Shown here piece after piece: positions 31,007-42,088 of a DNA stretch of 64,000 nucleotides. Made by a program: the position numbers and the translations under genes. Within the stretch, counting starts at the first letter, position 1, and the number at the start of each line of letters is the position of its first letter. The stretch comes from Andalucia godoyi (taxonomy: Eukaryota > Discoba > Jakobea > Jakobida > Andaluciidae), in the NCBI GenBank assembly GCA_009859145.1, contig VRVR01000005.1, positions 248,001-312,000 on the forward strand. The letters run 5' to 3'. Below the pieces are notes generated by a model, which saw only the letters and a list, made by a program, of their open reading frames with translations, ran no database searches and was not told the origin of the DNA.

Positions 31007-31858
31007 ATGGAGATTGACTCTGAAAAGCTGTCCGAGGTGACAGGTTGGCTTCGTCGCGTGTTCCAGAGTGACAGTGTGCCTGTTTTTGAAGTGACACCCG
31101 AGACAATTGAGATGCTGCATATTCTTTCGCGGCTTCACAAGATCCGGTGCACTGAGCAAATGCACTTGCTCTCGACGATCCAGAAAGAATCTGAATCGTA
31201 CAAATCAAGAAATGGACTGCTGCGCACGCAGCTCGAAAATGTCGGACTTTCTCTCGATTCTTTTTCGTCTAGAACAAAGCAAAATTTGCTTGTGCTAGGA
31301 TCAACGGCAGCTGAGCTGGGTTTGGAGCGGCTCTCGCTCGACTCGCTTGTCATTTCCACAGACGATCTGATTGTACAACGCGAAAAGGCAGGACACCTCG
31401 TTTCTGAGCTCAGGGAACACGCGGCGGATGTCGACAGACTGCATTCGGAAACCTCCCGACTGCTGAATTCTGTTGAAAAGGTGTCGCATAATATCGCAGC
31501 CGAGGTTGATTCCCGAAGGGCAGAGACTTCCGAAAAGGAAGAGCAGCTTGGATACCTCAGAACAAAGGCGGCAGAGTACAGAGCGCAGGCAGATGAGTCG
31601 AAAGCAAGCCTGGGGACTCGAGGGCTTCATGCGGACATCACACACACTGCAATTCAAAAGCTCGCAGAACGAGTTGCGGCGCTCGAAGCCGCATTGAAGC
31701 CGCTGCAGGAAAAACTCACGCTTTACAACAATTTGCCTCCAGACGTGTCGCTCGCCAGATTGCAGATCGAGACGACTCGTGCAAAACTGGAATCTGCGGA
31801 ATCCAAGCTTGGACGGCTACTGTCTTCATCCGGCTCCGCAACTTTATCGAATCCATGA
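31007..31858 (+). CDS. HAUS1: HAUS1 (augmin subunit 1)
   Basis: 283 residues from ATG 31007; an in-frame ATG at 30977 adds ten unlike residues. The N-terminus SEVTGWLRRVFQSDSVPVFEVTPETIEMLHILS matches the HAUS1 head (V..WL..iFg...vP.yEvn..Tv.iLy.L). Long coiled coils fill residues 40-190. The diagnostic C-terminal block is at 190-275: SRRAETSEKEEQLGYLRTKAAEYRAQ, LGTRGLHADITHTAIQKLAERVAAL and LTLYNNLPPDVSLARLQIETTRAKLESAESKL. It aligns end to end with human HAUS1 (278 residues). Augmin recruits gamma-tubulin to spindle microtubules for branching nucleation. The gene is single-exon and convergent with the next. Confidence 0.88.
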   Translation: MEIDSEKLSEVTGWLRRVFQSDSVPVFEVTPETIEMLHILSRLHKIRCTEQMHLLSTIQKESESYKSRNGLLRTQLENVGLSLDSFSSRTKQNLLVLGSTAAELGLERLSLDSLVISTDDLIVQREKAGHLVSELREHAADVDRLHSETSRLLNSVEKVSHNIAAEVDSRRAETSEKEEQLGYLRTKAAEYRAQADESKASLGTRGLHADITHTAIQKLAERVAALEAALKPLQEKLTLYNNLPPDVSLARLQIETTRAKLESAESKLGRLLSSSGSATLSNP

Positions 31859-32032
31859 CATCGTTGTGCTCTCTTAATTTGAGCAAGGTGTTTCCCATGG
31901 CGTGGGTATCTGGCAATTGGACAGGCATCCTGCATTTTTCCTTTTCGTTTCTATGTTTTCTTTCTTTCTTCTTTACTGGATGCGGTTTGTTTTACACGAA
32001 GGGAACGGGTGGATGGACCGGCATCCATTCTG

Positions 32033-32990
32033 TCAGTTTGAATCAAAGATTGCGAAAAGTCGCTGGGTAACTTGGCGCAGGTACTGGATTTGGCTTTGCA
32101 GTTCATGGTTCGTTTTTTCTTGCTGCTGCAGGACGCGCTCAAATGCCTCTGTCTCGGACTGCAGACGCTGGTACAGACTGCGGTAGCGCATCGAGTATGC
32201 AGCGTTGATGGTCTTCACTCTGTCCGTAAACTTGCAGAAATCGCTCATCATGTCCTCCACGCATTCTTCATTCATGTTTTCCTTTCGCTTCTGTTCACTG
32301 GTCGAGGCGCCATGGGCTTTCTTTTCTGGAGCACTCGATTCCAGCACCTGAGCGACGGGGATCGCTGGCAGATTTTCTGCGGAAGCGGACATTTGCACCG
32401 CATGAGCATGCTTCCCAGCTTCGTTTTCCGCACTGGCGGTTTGGCTGGCGGTGCTATTGGCGATGGAGGATGGAAATGTCGGCGGCCGCGTGGCATTCGA
32501 AAGGAAAGACGAAAGCAAGCCCGGTCCAAAGCGATTCTGGAAGGATGGGTTTGCAGCAGCATTTGCCTTGTTCTTCGGTCCTGTTGCTGGTGCATTTTCA
32601 AGACTTGTTCGGAACACCTTCCGTGGAGTTTCGTTTTCCTTTTCTTCAGACGCAGATCCAGCAGACTGGCTGCGATCTGCCTGGAGATGCACTGCTTCCG
32701 ATGGCTTTGCTTGTTGCTGCTGGTGATCTTCGACAGAGGAAAGCTCTGCAGAAGTTCGTTTGGAGCGCCCATTCTTTCCAGCTGATTCTTTTGTGCGAGA
32801 AGAAGCCTTCATGCTCTCCAGAAATGCAGACATCAACTTGGACGGGAGAAAACAACTCTGAATAACCAGATTCTGCAAGAGAATGGACTGGAAAAAGTAA
32901 ACTGGAAAAAGTAAACTGGAAAAAGTAAAATGTTAACAAAGCAAAAAGCAAAGGCGCAGCATGAAATACTCGAGCTGATTTTGACCGCAT
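32033..32990 (-). CDS. Disordered protein with C-terminal coiled coil, inferred two exons
   Basis: The main open frame lacks an ATG at its 5' end and opens at a strong acceptor (ttgcag, ending 32873). A mini-exon 32990-32970 (MRSKSAR) with donor gtattt joins in phase 0, giving a 97-bp intron and 286 residues. If unspliced, ATG 32833 or 32812 would start a shorter form. Residues 30-200 are Ser/Ala/Gln-rich and disordered, with a basic NGRSKRTS patch. Residues 215-280 form a coiled coil (VEDMMSDFCKFTDRVKTINAAYSMRYRSLYQRLQSETEAFERVLQQQEKTNHELQSQI). I do not recognise the family; the layout resembles small kinetochore or centrosomal adaptors. The intron carries three tandem acceptor-like units (see findings). 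Confidence 0.5.
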
Positions 32991-33171
32991 TGCAAAATGC
33001 TTTTTTCCCTGACGGAGACACGACCTTTGCTTTCCCGCGGGCACCCGGGACTGCCCGGTCTATCGGAGAATTGAGTTTTGAAAATTTCCTTTTTTAAAAC
33101 CAATTCAAAAAAATAATAATAATTACAAAATAAATCAACAACAAATGACTACAGCTGGGGAAACAGATTTT

Positions 33172-36100
33172 TCAAGACGACGATGACTTGTGCTTTCTCT
33201 GCTTCTTCTTGTCACGAACGTCGGACTCCTCCGTTTCGGTAACGCGACTTCGCTTCTTCTCGTGTTTCTTGGATGCGACGGAAATCGAGGACAGTGACTC
33301 GCCATTTTTCGGGAGCACAGCATCCCAAGCCGAGTCATCCTGCACAACCTTGTAATGATCCAGGTGAAGTCCATCAACCATTTTCTGCATCTCGGAATAC
33401 TCCGGCTTTTTCTTGGAAGTCCTGTCCGGCTCATCCTTGAGCTCTTCGTCGAGAGTCTTCTTCAACGGAATCATTTTCCTGGAGGAATCCGAAACAGAAA
33501 GAAGCTTCGACTCCACCTCTCTTTCCTGTATCTTTCTAAAATGGCTTGAAATTCGTCGAATTGCTTTGCCAAAAAGCGCAAGGACCTGTGCAGACGTCAA
33601 GTTCAGTTCCTTTTGAAGATCATCCACCGATCGATGCTGCAGTCCAAGCGCAAACAGAATAGCAGCTTGCGCAGCGGAGACCGAAAATGAGATACGATCT
33701 GTAAACAGAAGTTTCGCAATGGTGGGCAACATATCAACAATCACATGGTAATCCACCAAACCTGTGCAATAAGCTTCAAGGCGACCCAGATCGTATGGTG
33801 AGAAGTGGGTGTACAGCTCACTCTTCGAGAGCCGAATCTCTTCGTTATCGTCGTTTTCAGAGCCCGCCGCCAGTTTCCTATCTCTTCCGTATCCAATCAC
33901 AGACAATGCAAGAGAAACAGAGTACGCACGAAAATCGTATCCAGACAAACTCAAGAAGCGGCGTCTGAAATCATCATAGAACGCAGTGATTGTGCCGTCC
34001 ACGCCTTTCTTCAACGACGCTGCCGCAGTAGATGTCAGAGGAGCAAGCATGACGCAGGTATTTTCGCCAGTGAGTTCGTTCGAAGTTTGGCGCAGATACA
34101 CCGGTTTGTATCCAGATCTGCTCCAGAACTTGAACAAAGGCTCCGTAATTCCGTAGGACACCCCCAAGTAATGCAGTGCTTCCGGCCGACGCTCGGACAA
34201 TTTCAACAACAGCGGTGGAAGGTTCTTTCTCGGAACGATCACTTCGCTCTGGATACTGTCGCCTTCCGCAGTGGCAGAGGCTTGAGAGCTTTTCTTGGTC
34301 TTTGCATCCTCTTCGTCCAAAGACGTGAAGTTTCCGTTGTAATAGTCTCGCATTAAGTTCAGTGCACGCGATCCATATCCCATCTAACAACCAATCATTA
34401 AATTAGAAAAAAGTAAAGACAAAAGAAAACATTTCTATGGAGAAAAACAAAAAGAGAAAGAAGAAGAGGGGAGACGGAAAAAGAGAGAGTCCAGCCAAGC
34501 GGGATGAAAGAAGAACAAAACAACAGATGGAAAATGAGAATAGAATGCGTGGAAGGGAGGAAAAACGTACCTTTTGGTATTCCGGATGCGTGGCAATACG
34601 AATCACTCGCGCTCCGCTCAGCCGAGCAAAATCTGCATCTTGGAATTGGGTTGCCACAGTGTAGGGAATTAAATCTCCAGCCGGACGATGTCCTTGAGAG
34701 AGATTCTTCTGAATGGACTCCTTTGAAATCTCACCTTCAAGAGAAGCCTGGATGACACAAAGAACTTCCGGAAGACTGTCAGACTCCGGATCAACGGGTC
34801 CGAGAAGCACAAACAAGTTATGGCCAGGTGCATCGGCCATGAGCTGCAAATCATTTGGCGTGTTTCTGTAGTGCGAAGCAACATACAGTGCCATCATCTT
34901 CTGCAAGAACGCTTCCGAAGCTTTGTGGAACGAAAACAGCGTTTCCCGGTTCACATAGTAGAGTTCGCATTGATCTGGATGTGGGCACTTGCCACTGCTT
35001 GCTGGTGCGTTCGAAGCGTCCAGGCAAAGTAATGTGTTGAGCCATGACTCGACCGGATCTCCCAGAGAGTAGCGAATCGGCTCCTGCAGGGACATTTCAC
35101 GAAGCGAACGTCCCAAAGATGCTGCCTTTGCAGAGACGCCTTCTGCAACCACACCACCGCGGCTCTGTTCCCTTAGTTGCTGAATTAACTTCAGAGAAAG
35201 AGACCGCCCTGTGCCTTCATAACCATTCACGGTTGATGCGATGAATACCAAGTACGGACCAAGCATGCTTTTCACAAGCGGCAGAGGAATTGCCGCTGCT
35301 TCATCGATCACAACAATCTCGGCTTGCGCCAACTTGGCCGAATCACCCGGATGAATGTACTGGATGGTCTGTCGGTGTTCTCGGAAGATGTTCACACGCA
35401 CGATTGCAGAGTTAAATTCAGGATTTGTGGACTGGACGATATCATAATCCACATGCTCCTTGTAGCCCAGCGAATCAAAGCCTTTGAAGACGAATTCGAA
35501 GAATGTTTTCAAGTTTTCTGGGCTCGGAGAAGTCACGAAGATGTTTGAATAACCATACGCAACTGCCGCAGCAAGCGAGAGTCCCATTGCAGAAGACTTT
35601 CCGCGTCCACGCGCAGCAGTCAAGGCAATAGTAGTGCGAAGAGTCTTTTCCGCGATTGCATCCACGAACTGCATCACGGACTTTGCCTGATCCAGCGTCC
35701 TCGCAAGACCAACAAGCGATCCCACAGGCTGCGTTTCCTTCATAGACTCTTTCAACTTCTTCAAATCCTTCTCTTGAGGAGTCTGATATGTGATTCCGTC
35801 ATCTGTGTCAACTTGTACAGGCTGAATGTCCCGAATGTTTGTCGAAATTGGAAGGACATTAAATTCATCGTCAACGACAAGACAGGTCTTGCAGGAGGAT
35901 AAAGACAATAAGAAACGCTCATTAAATCGAGGAACCACATCCACTTGAGATTCCGTGCGGAAACGACTGTGTACGTCCATGGTCATGGAGAACAGCTGCT
36001 TCAGAGAAGACATTGTTCGCAGAAGTAGCACAACAATTCCGCCGCCTTCAACCGTCTCGATTGTTCTCGCGAGAATATTCGGAGTCACCGCCTCAAAATC

Positions 36101-36469
36101 TTGCAATACGCACATTCCGTATGTATTACCAAGAATCTTTTGTGTTTCGGAATAGTACGTAAATCGAATGTCTGTTGAAGACAAGAACAGCTCAAATGGA
36201 TCATCACGGTCAGGATCCAACAGCCCTCTCTTGAGCAGTTTGTTCGTTTGCTTCAGACGCTTTTGCTTGTTTGAAGAGAATCCAAGATCCTTTTTATAGC
36301 ACCACAAGACAGAAGGACGCGCCTTCACTGCAGTCTTTGACAGAATGTAATGAAGATTCACAACCTGTTCTCTCCCGCGATCACCAACAATTACAAAGAA
36401 GGAGCGCTGTCGAAGCTTGACGCAATTCTCAATAACAGTCTTCACTCGAGAATCAATCTTTTTCTTCAT
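33172..36469 (-). CDS. NAT10: NAT10/Kre33 RNA cytidine acetyltransferase, two exons
   Basis: Exon 1 is 36469-34571, the intron 34570-34384 (gtacgt...ttgttag) and exon 2 34383-33172, giving 1036 residues (human 1025). The start MKKKIDSRVKTVIENCVKLRQRSFFVIVGDRGREQVVNLH aligns with the NAT10 N-terminus, so the GTG-initiated longer frame is dismissed. The RecD-like ATPase Walker A is TAARGRGKSSA near residue 285, with EIVVIDEAAAIPLP downstream. The acetyl-CoA motif of the GNAT domain, RIATHPEYQ-K-MGYGSRAL (about 625-640), is split exactly by the intron at codon 634. The Lys/Arg/Ser-rich C-terminus fits nucleolar localisation. The enzyme makes N4-acetylcytidine in 18S rRNA and, with an adaptor, in tRNA-Ser/Leu, and is essential for small-subunit biogenesis. 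Confidence 0.93.
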
Positions 36470-36888
36470 ACCCGCAAACGATGAGCGCACTATCAGACAA
36501 CGAAAAACGAAAATCTAATTTTTAAATACAGAATAATTATAATAAATAGAAGAAAAGGAAAAGAAGGGGAAAAAGAATACCAATCGAAAACGAAAACCTC
36601 GATAAATGCAGAGAAAGAGGAATTTTTCGCTCATGTCTTTCTTTCATTGAGGCACACCACGAGAAGGCGCGGTACGGTACGGTATCATACGACAATTCGG
36701 ACAACGACCATGGATAACGTCCGATGTTGGAGGTTCCCAGCAAGGAAAATGATAAAAGTCGTGTCTCGTCGAATGATCCAGGACTGTGTAGTTGCTTTTC
36801 ACGCTGCTGAAGCCATCCTTCTTTATTAACTGTATATGTACGTTTGTTGTTTGCACAAATATATATATAATAAAAATTGGAGAAGATC
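36470..36888. other. Divergent promoter gap
   Basis: 419 bp shared by NAT10 (minus) and the gene at 36889 (plus). TATATATATAATAAAA at 36861-36876 lies just upstream of the plus-strand start. GCGGTACGGTACGGTATCATAC (near 36669) is a short GTACG-based repeat. No coding frame or RNA gene seen. Confidence 0.6.
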
Positions 36889-38145
36889 ATGGATGACGAC
36901 GACGTGGTGGCTCCTCTGACTGGAAAGGTCCTGGCGTTTTCGTCTCTTTACAGCAAAGATGGCATTGTTATCGCCAAGTCCTTTGCAGACGGGGATGTGG
37001 TTTGTCAACACGGACATCGAGAGCCTGGGTTGTGTGTGCTCAGTGGCGAGCGAGTGCACTGCATGTCGCTGCTTGAAACTGGAAATGCGATTACACTGGT
37101 GGCGTCGACCGGCCAGTCCATCATCGTCATACCAGACTGTCTGTCGAACCGCAGCAATCAGACGATCGCAAAGTACAAGTTGGCTCGAGACAAACCTCTG
37201 GTCAGTGGCCTGGTGGCACTGATCATGCAAGACGCTGACGACTGTCTGCTGGCTGTTATCTGTGGACACGCAGACGGAAGCTTGTCGGTATTCGGCGGAT
37301 CGTCCCACGAAACACTGACTCTGATGACTTTGAATGTCGAGCCCACGAGCTTGTCTGCACATCCAGGTCTCGATGACCGTGAGAATCCGCCGAAGCGAAG
37401 CAGACGGAACTTGCAGGAAACAAGTGCTGGAACGATTGCTGCGGCTGCAGGTGATGTGAGCGTCTCCGAGGATGGAGAGAATCTGAGATGGCGGCATGGC
37501 ATGTCATCTTCCACCAGCAGTCCTGTCGTGTCTGTGAAATACGGTTCCCGTCGTCGCGACCAGTGTGTTGTGTTTGTTGCGAATGCCAAAGGGCTCCTGC
37601 ACATGTTGAAGATGCGGGTCTCCGTGGGAAAGAGAATCCATACGAGGCACGCTGCGTGCATCCAACAATACAGATCGTTTACTCTGCCACAACAGCCGAC
37701 AATTGTGGACGCTACGGTATCTATGATTCTCACGGCTCACAAGGGAGCTTCGTTCTTGTGGGTAATTACCGGGCAAGGAGGCTGCTCGATCGTCGAAGTC
37801 GGACACGAGACACTGTTCTTTCATCATCGGATACAGTGCGACGTTGACAAATCTGTGCTGATGAATCGTGTATGTCTCGCCAACACGAGCGACAAGAACG
37901 TCTCGATAATTGGGTGTGATATGTTCGGTCGGTTCAACCAAGCAACAGTGCACAAAGATTACCTCACCGGGAACGAACGGTGCAAGTTCCATCGGCTGAA
38001 TATGGAGCGCATACCAGGCAGTCCGTCCCTGGAGACATTTCCCATCGGCATCTTCAAAACAAAAGGGGAGATACACGCCGTCGATCAGAAAAATCATACT
38101 GTGAGACTGCAGATCGGACCGCAGGCAAACGGAAAAGATGCGTGA
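36889..38145 (+). CDS. Beta-rich protein, possibly propeller-like, unknown
   Basis: 418 residues from ATG 36889 (the longer frame starts at TTG). I cannot assign a family. The sequence alternates short beta-prone blocks and loops: KVLAFSSLYSKDGIVIAKSF, NAITLVASTGQSIIVIPD, DDCLLAVICGHADGSLSVFGG, RDQCVVFVANAKGLLHMLKM and ASFLWVITGQGGCSIVEV. Repeats such as ICGHADGSLSVF and ITGQGGCSIVEV have the G-x-x-D/G-G-x-hhh pattern of WD40 or related propeller blades, so a divergent beta-propeller is likely. A basic patch PPKRSRRN (about 165-172) could be a nuclear signal. The 3' end lies 28 bp from the APC4 stop, so the two convergent transcripts must overlap. Confidence 0.65.
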   Translation: MDDDDVVAPLTGKVLAFSSLYSKDGIVIAKSFADGDVVCQHGHREPGLCVLSGERVHCMSLLETGNAITLVASTGQSIIVIPDCLSNRSNQTIAKYKLARDKPLVSGLVALIMQDADDCLLAVICGHADGSLSVFGGSSHETLTLMTLNVEPTSLSAHPGLDDRENPPKRSRRNLQETSAGTIAAAAGDVSVSEDGENLRWRHGMSSSTSSPVVSVKYGSRRRDQCVVFVANAKGLLHMLKMRVSVGKRIHTRHAACIQQYRSFTLPQQPTIVDATVSMILTAHKGASFLWVITGQGGCSIVEVGHETLFFHHRIQCDVDKSVLMNRVCLANTSDKNVSIIGCDMFGRFNQATVHKDYLTGNERCKFHRLNMERIPGSPSLETFPIGIFKTKGEIHAVDQKNHTVRLQIGPQANGKDA

Positions 38146-38173
38146 CGCACCGATCTTCCTATGCCGTGGGCTC

Positions 38174-40419
38174 TTATTCTTCTTCTTCTTCGCCGTCTTC
38201 TTCTACATCCGTGGTGATTGAGAATAAAATTATTCGCTTCTCGGAAACCAAAGACAGAAGCTGACGACCAGCAGAGCAGCTCATACCCGTAACTGAAATT
38301 GGACGCGCATGTTCCATCTTCTTTGGCGGACAGCGCGACTGCAAAACTCGTGCATATGAAATTGGCATGTCTTTCAAGGGGACAAATTTGCAAGCAGCGC
38401 AATCCAAAACGGAGACCACGAACGTTTCCATATCTTCGCGATTCCGCGACACAACAAGCAGACTCTCATCAATGTATGTATCGCAGAATGTAGCCACGAA
38501 GGCGTCGTCATCCAGCCGAATCAGACATCCGAATGCCCCTTCAGAAACAAACCTTATCACGCAAGCATATCCCTGAGCGTCAACGGTGAAAAATACAGAC
38601 GCAAGTGTGGAATTGATCCCAGTTTGAGGAACGGACAACGTGGATGTTGACACAATGGTGGCCAACGGGAAGTTCAGATTTTGGTTGAAAGAGTCAACGA
38701 GTGAATCTCCAAACGACGACGAGAAAAAAGCGAAAATAGAATTGTAAGAACTTGCGTTATCGATGCATGTGACAGAGGAGAGCTCAGAGACCGCAAAAAC
38801 ATCAAGGAGAGATTGACGATCTGGCTCGAAGTACGTTTCCAAGAACCCCAGCAACCGACTTGCAACCAGAGAATCGGCAAACTTGTCATGGAGTTCCTCT
38901 TCAATATTATCCTCATTATCCAATAATTGATGCACTGCAGATGGATGAGTGTTGATGATAAGTATATCACGAATCGGGAAAACGAACAACAGAAGAAGAA
39001 GGGGAGAGAGAGAGAGAGAGAGAGCGAGCGAGAGAGAGAGAGCGAAAAAAACCCACCGTCAAAAACCGGGAGAATACAAAGCAAAATACGTACGATACCC
39101 AATCCAGGTCAGGAACAATGAAAAAGACGACTTTGCCTCCTGAAAGGCTTTTCCAGTGTCTTTAACTCGGGACTCTATTTGCACAACCCACTGCAACAGC
39201 GCCTCTGCATTGGTCCGCGAAAAATGCTTGACGACCGCCCTGGACTTCCACATCATGTAGCTCTTCAGCTGTCGAGCACTGGCGGAAAGCATTTCGAGAG
39301 ATGGCGCAACAAACGTGTCCTGCAGCAATGCAATGTTTTGAGAAATTTGATCCAAAGACCGCTGCACACGCGTCAACGCAGCAGTACCGATGTTTTGCGA
39401 CACGAAAAGCTGCAAGGCAGGACTCAGTACCCCGCTGGCCAAAACTTCCAAGAAGCCGACTTGCAATGTTTCCGCGGACAAGTTCGCTGAAATGATGGAT
39501 CACATTAGTAATGGAGGCAAGATGGAAAGGGGGAGGAGGATGACGAACGAGCCACAAAGAAACAAAACCATAACAAAACCATACACTCTGCGATTGCCGG
39601 AAATTGTTCAATAATGTTGTAGAATAAAGAGAGAAACTCGTTCCAAGCCTTTGTGATGTGCACAAACGACACTTTCAGAACGTCGAAGGCACATCTCATG
39701 TTCATTGATACCAAAGTGATCATGGAAAGGTCTTTTGCAGACTGGACCAAAGGGGAACAATCGATGGATCGAATCTGCGCTACTGATCCACTTGCCGAGA
39801 TCGCATGCAATGTGGTTCCCACAAATGATGCTTGGCAAGGCTCGAACTTCTTGTCAAAAACGACTCGCTTAAGCAGCAGATATGCTGAGGAGTAGATGTC
39901 CATGACACCGTCTTCATATCCAACAACCAGCAACTCCAATTCAGTGGATCCAAGAAACCTCACAACACTTGTAGTTCCGCCATACTGCGCAGCAAAATCC
40001 GACGCAACACCCTGAAATTTGGCGGAATCGGCACGAATATCCGTGAATGGAGTATCGGAGCCTTCTGCTTTTAAAGAAATCCACTGCAGAACCGTAACCT
40101 TTGCTGCTTTGCTGCTGCTCTGCTCCGTTCTTTCTCTTCGAAAAAGCACGGAGCCATCCTCGACATTCAACAGCAAAACTGTACCATCAGCAAGTCCAAC
40201 AATGACGATTCTACCGTTCGAGCTCCAAGAAATGCACGTAACAGGCTGCTCAATAACTGCACTGAAAACCTTTTGGAAATTCAAAGGTCGATAGACAGAC
40301 AGATCGCGCTGGCCAGCAACAATCGCAAGCAAATCAAACTTTGGACAGCAAGAAGACAGCGACACCGCATCAGACAACGTCCGATCTTGCTCCACAATGA
40401 ACCCATCCGGCACTGTCAT
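38174..40419 (-). CDS. ANAPC4: APC4 subunit of the anaphase-promoting complex, three exons
   Basis: Exons 40419-39585, 39486-39094 and 38934-38174 are joined by introns with gtatgg...tttcag (98 bp) and gtacgt...ctgcag (159 bp), both phase 1, giving 662 residues. Exon 1 carries the N-terminal WD40-like block VTCISWSSNGRIVIVGLADGTVLLLNVEDG typical of APC4. The APC4 long helical domain spans exons 1-3: ETLQVGFLEVLASGVLSPALQLFVSQNIG, SASARQLKSYMMWKSRA and SFSLFLTWIGY|LHQLLDNED. They correspond to the TELFL.eLLt.G..spaLq.fL..elg, L..lkGmalWk..y and FF.WL..a.lr blocks of APC4. APC4 helps scaffold the E3 ligase that triggers anaphase. Intron 2 contains a (GA)n microsatellite at about 39003-39047. 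Shorter than human (808). Confidence 0.85.
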
Positions 40420-40808
40420 TGCTTCTGCAACACACCTAATCTCGAATTCCACAACAATCAACAACAACAAACACACGCCAACAGGAATGACTACATAAAA
40501 TGAAACAGAGAAACATAAAACAAGAAACAAGAAATAACGCAAAATAACAGAGGTTTTTTCCCTCCGGTGCGCGTTTTTGGCGGTCGACACACAACGACAG
40601 CGACTTCAATCGAGTCCTCGTTTTCGCTGGAGCCAACACTGCCGAAGGTTGCTGTTCCTCTGCAGTCGTGTGTGACACCCCCTACATCGAAGCAAGTTGC
40701 TTTGTAGAAGAACAGGATACATCAGGAGAACGGATAATCGTGATGATTATGTGCGTTATCACAAATCAACCGTAACAAGGGTAATAAGATCAGCTCACAG
40801 CGGAGAGA
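40420..40808. other. Divergent promoter gap APC4/PRP38
   Basis: 389 bp between divergent starts. An AAC/CAA-rich stretch lies near APC4, and an A-rich block (AAAACAAGAAACAAGAAATAA) at about 40518-40545. No gene is supported; the open frame on the minus strand running into APC4 has no in-frame conserved start. Confidence 0.6.
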
Positions 40809-41873
40809 ATGTCACAGGGGCGCCAGCCTGGGAAAGAAGGAGCCGTCAGGCATGTTCACGGGACTAATCCAATGTTTCTCATCGACAAGGTTCTTCGCGA
40901 ACGCATTTTTGAAAGTATGTACTGGAAGCAACACTGCTTTGCACTCAACGGTATGTCTATAATGATTTATGCACATTACTATTTTTTATTTTTTATTATT
41001 TTTTATTATCATTATTATTTTTTGGCGGCTCTTCTTCTTCTTGTTCTTGTTCTTCTTGTTCTTGTTCTTGTTCTTGTTCTTGTTCTTGTTCTTCTTGTTC
41101 TGCATGATAATGATGGCGGTAGCATTGGTACTTCACGTACTTATGTTTGTTTTTGTTGTGGGATTTCGTATTGTGCAGAGTCGAGACTCGTGGATCGTGC
41201 GGAGGACATGCAGTTCATAGCGGGTTCTTATGGAGGCTTCCGAAAACCGTCGCCGTTTGTTTGTCTGCTGCTTAAGCTGTTGCAACTTCAGCCGAAAGAC
41301 GAGATTGTGCTTGCGTACCTACGAAACCCAAAGTACAAGTACTTGACAGCTCTTGCTGCAGTGTATATCCGACTTGTGTTTCCACCTCCAGCACTGTTTC
41401 CGCTGCTGGAATCTCTGCTTTCTGATTGCCGAAAGCTGAGAAAACGACACAGCTCTGGTGACTTTGAGGTTGTCTACATGGACGAGTTTGCAGACTCGCT
41501 GATTCGAGAGAGCTCGTGTTTTGAAATCGGCCTTCCACGACTACCTTTCCGATGGGTACTGGAAGATGTTCATGGAATTCCAGAGCGCCAAAGCGCAATC
41601 CTCGAGGATTTCCAAGCAGAGGTCGCTGCGAGAGCAGGGGTTCCAGGAGCGTTTCCTGTTGCAGGTGCAACGGACAAGTCTACTGCAATTGTTAACAGCA
41701 ATGGCGATTCTATGACGGCTGCTCCAGGAGACCGCGATGCCAAGCGGCCAAGAATCGACGCCAGCGAATATCATCAGAACAGAGCGGCTTCGAATGGGTC
41801 TCACGTTTCCTTCACTGTGGAAGAGACCAATCGAATCCGCCTCAGTCTTGGACTTCGACCTCTGCGACTGTAG
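40809..41873 (+). CDS. PRP38: PRP38 pre-mRNA splicing factor, two exons
   Basis: Exon 1 is 40809-40950, the intron 40951-41178 (gtatgt...gtgcag) and exon 2 41179-41873, giving 278 residues. Exon 1 reads VHGTNPMFLIDKVLRERIFESMYWKQHCFALN, and exon 2 continues ESRLVDRAEDMQFIAGSYGGFRKPSPFVCLLLKLLQLQP. These are the defining blocks of the PRP38 domain (HGtNP..LieKIiR.RIyeS.yWKe.CFgL.ae.lvdka..l..iGG.yg...kPtpFlCLtLKmLqiqP). GDFEVVYMDEFADSL is also conserved. PRP38 is a spliceosome B-complex protein required for activation. The intron is a multiple of three and has no stop in the reading frame, so the unspliced message also stays open (see findings). Confidence 0.93.
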   Translation: MSQGRQPGKEGAVRHVHGTNPMFLIDKVLRERIFESMYWKQHCFALNGMSIMIYAHYYFLFFIIFYYHYYFLAALLLLVLVLLVLVLVLVLVLVLLVLHDNDGGSIGTSRTYVCFCCGISYCAESRLVDRAEDMQFIAGSYGGFRKPSPFVCLLLKLLQLQPKDEIVLAYLRNPKYKYLTALAAVYIRLVFPPPALFPLLESLLSDCRKLRKRHSSGDFEVVYMDEFADSLIRESSCFEIGLPRLPFRWVLEDVHGIPERQSAILEDFQAEVAARAGVPGAFPVAGATDKSTAIVNSNGDSMTAAPGDRDAKRPRIDASEYHQNRAASNGSHVSFTVEETNRIRLSLGLRPLRL

Positions 41874-42088
41874 TGGCCCTCCCCCCATGCACCTTTTGCT
41901 CGTACGAATAATACCTGTTTGGTGTTTTTTTTTTCCGTTGTTGTTCCCTCGGGAAACGTCGTGACATTGTTTTATCATATTGATAGTCAGCGATTCATTT
42001 CATATTGGAGTGTGTTTTCCCCCTCACTTTTCTTCTTCTTCATTGTTTTTTTTTGGGGGGGTGGGAAAAAAGAAGAAAAGAACAGAAA

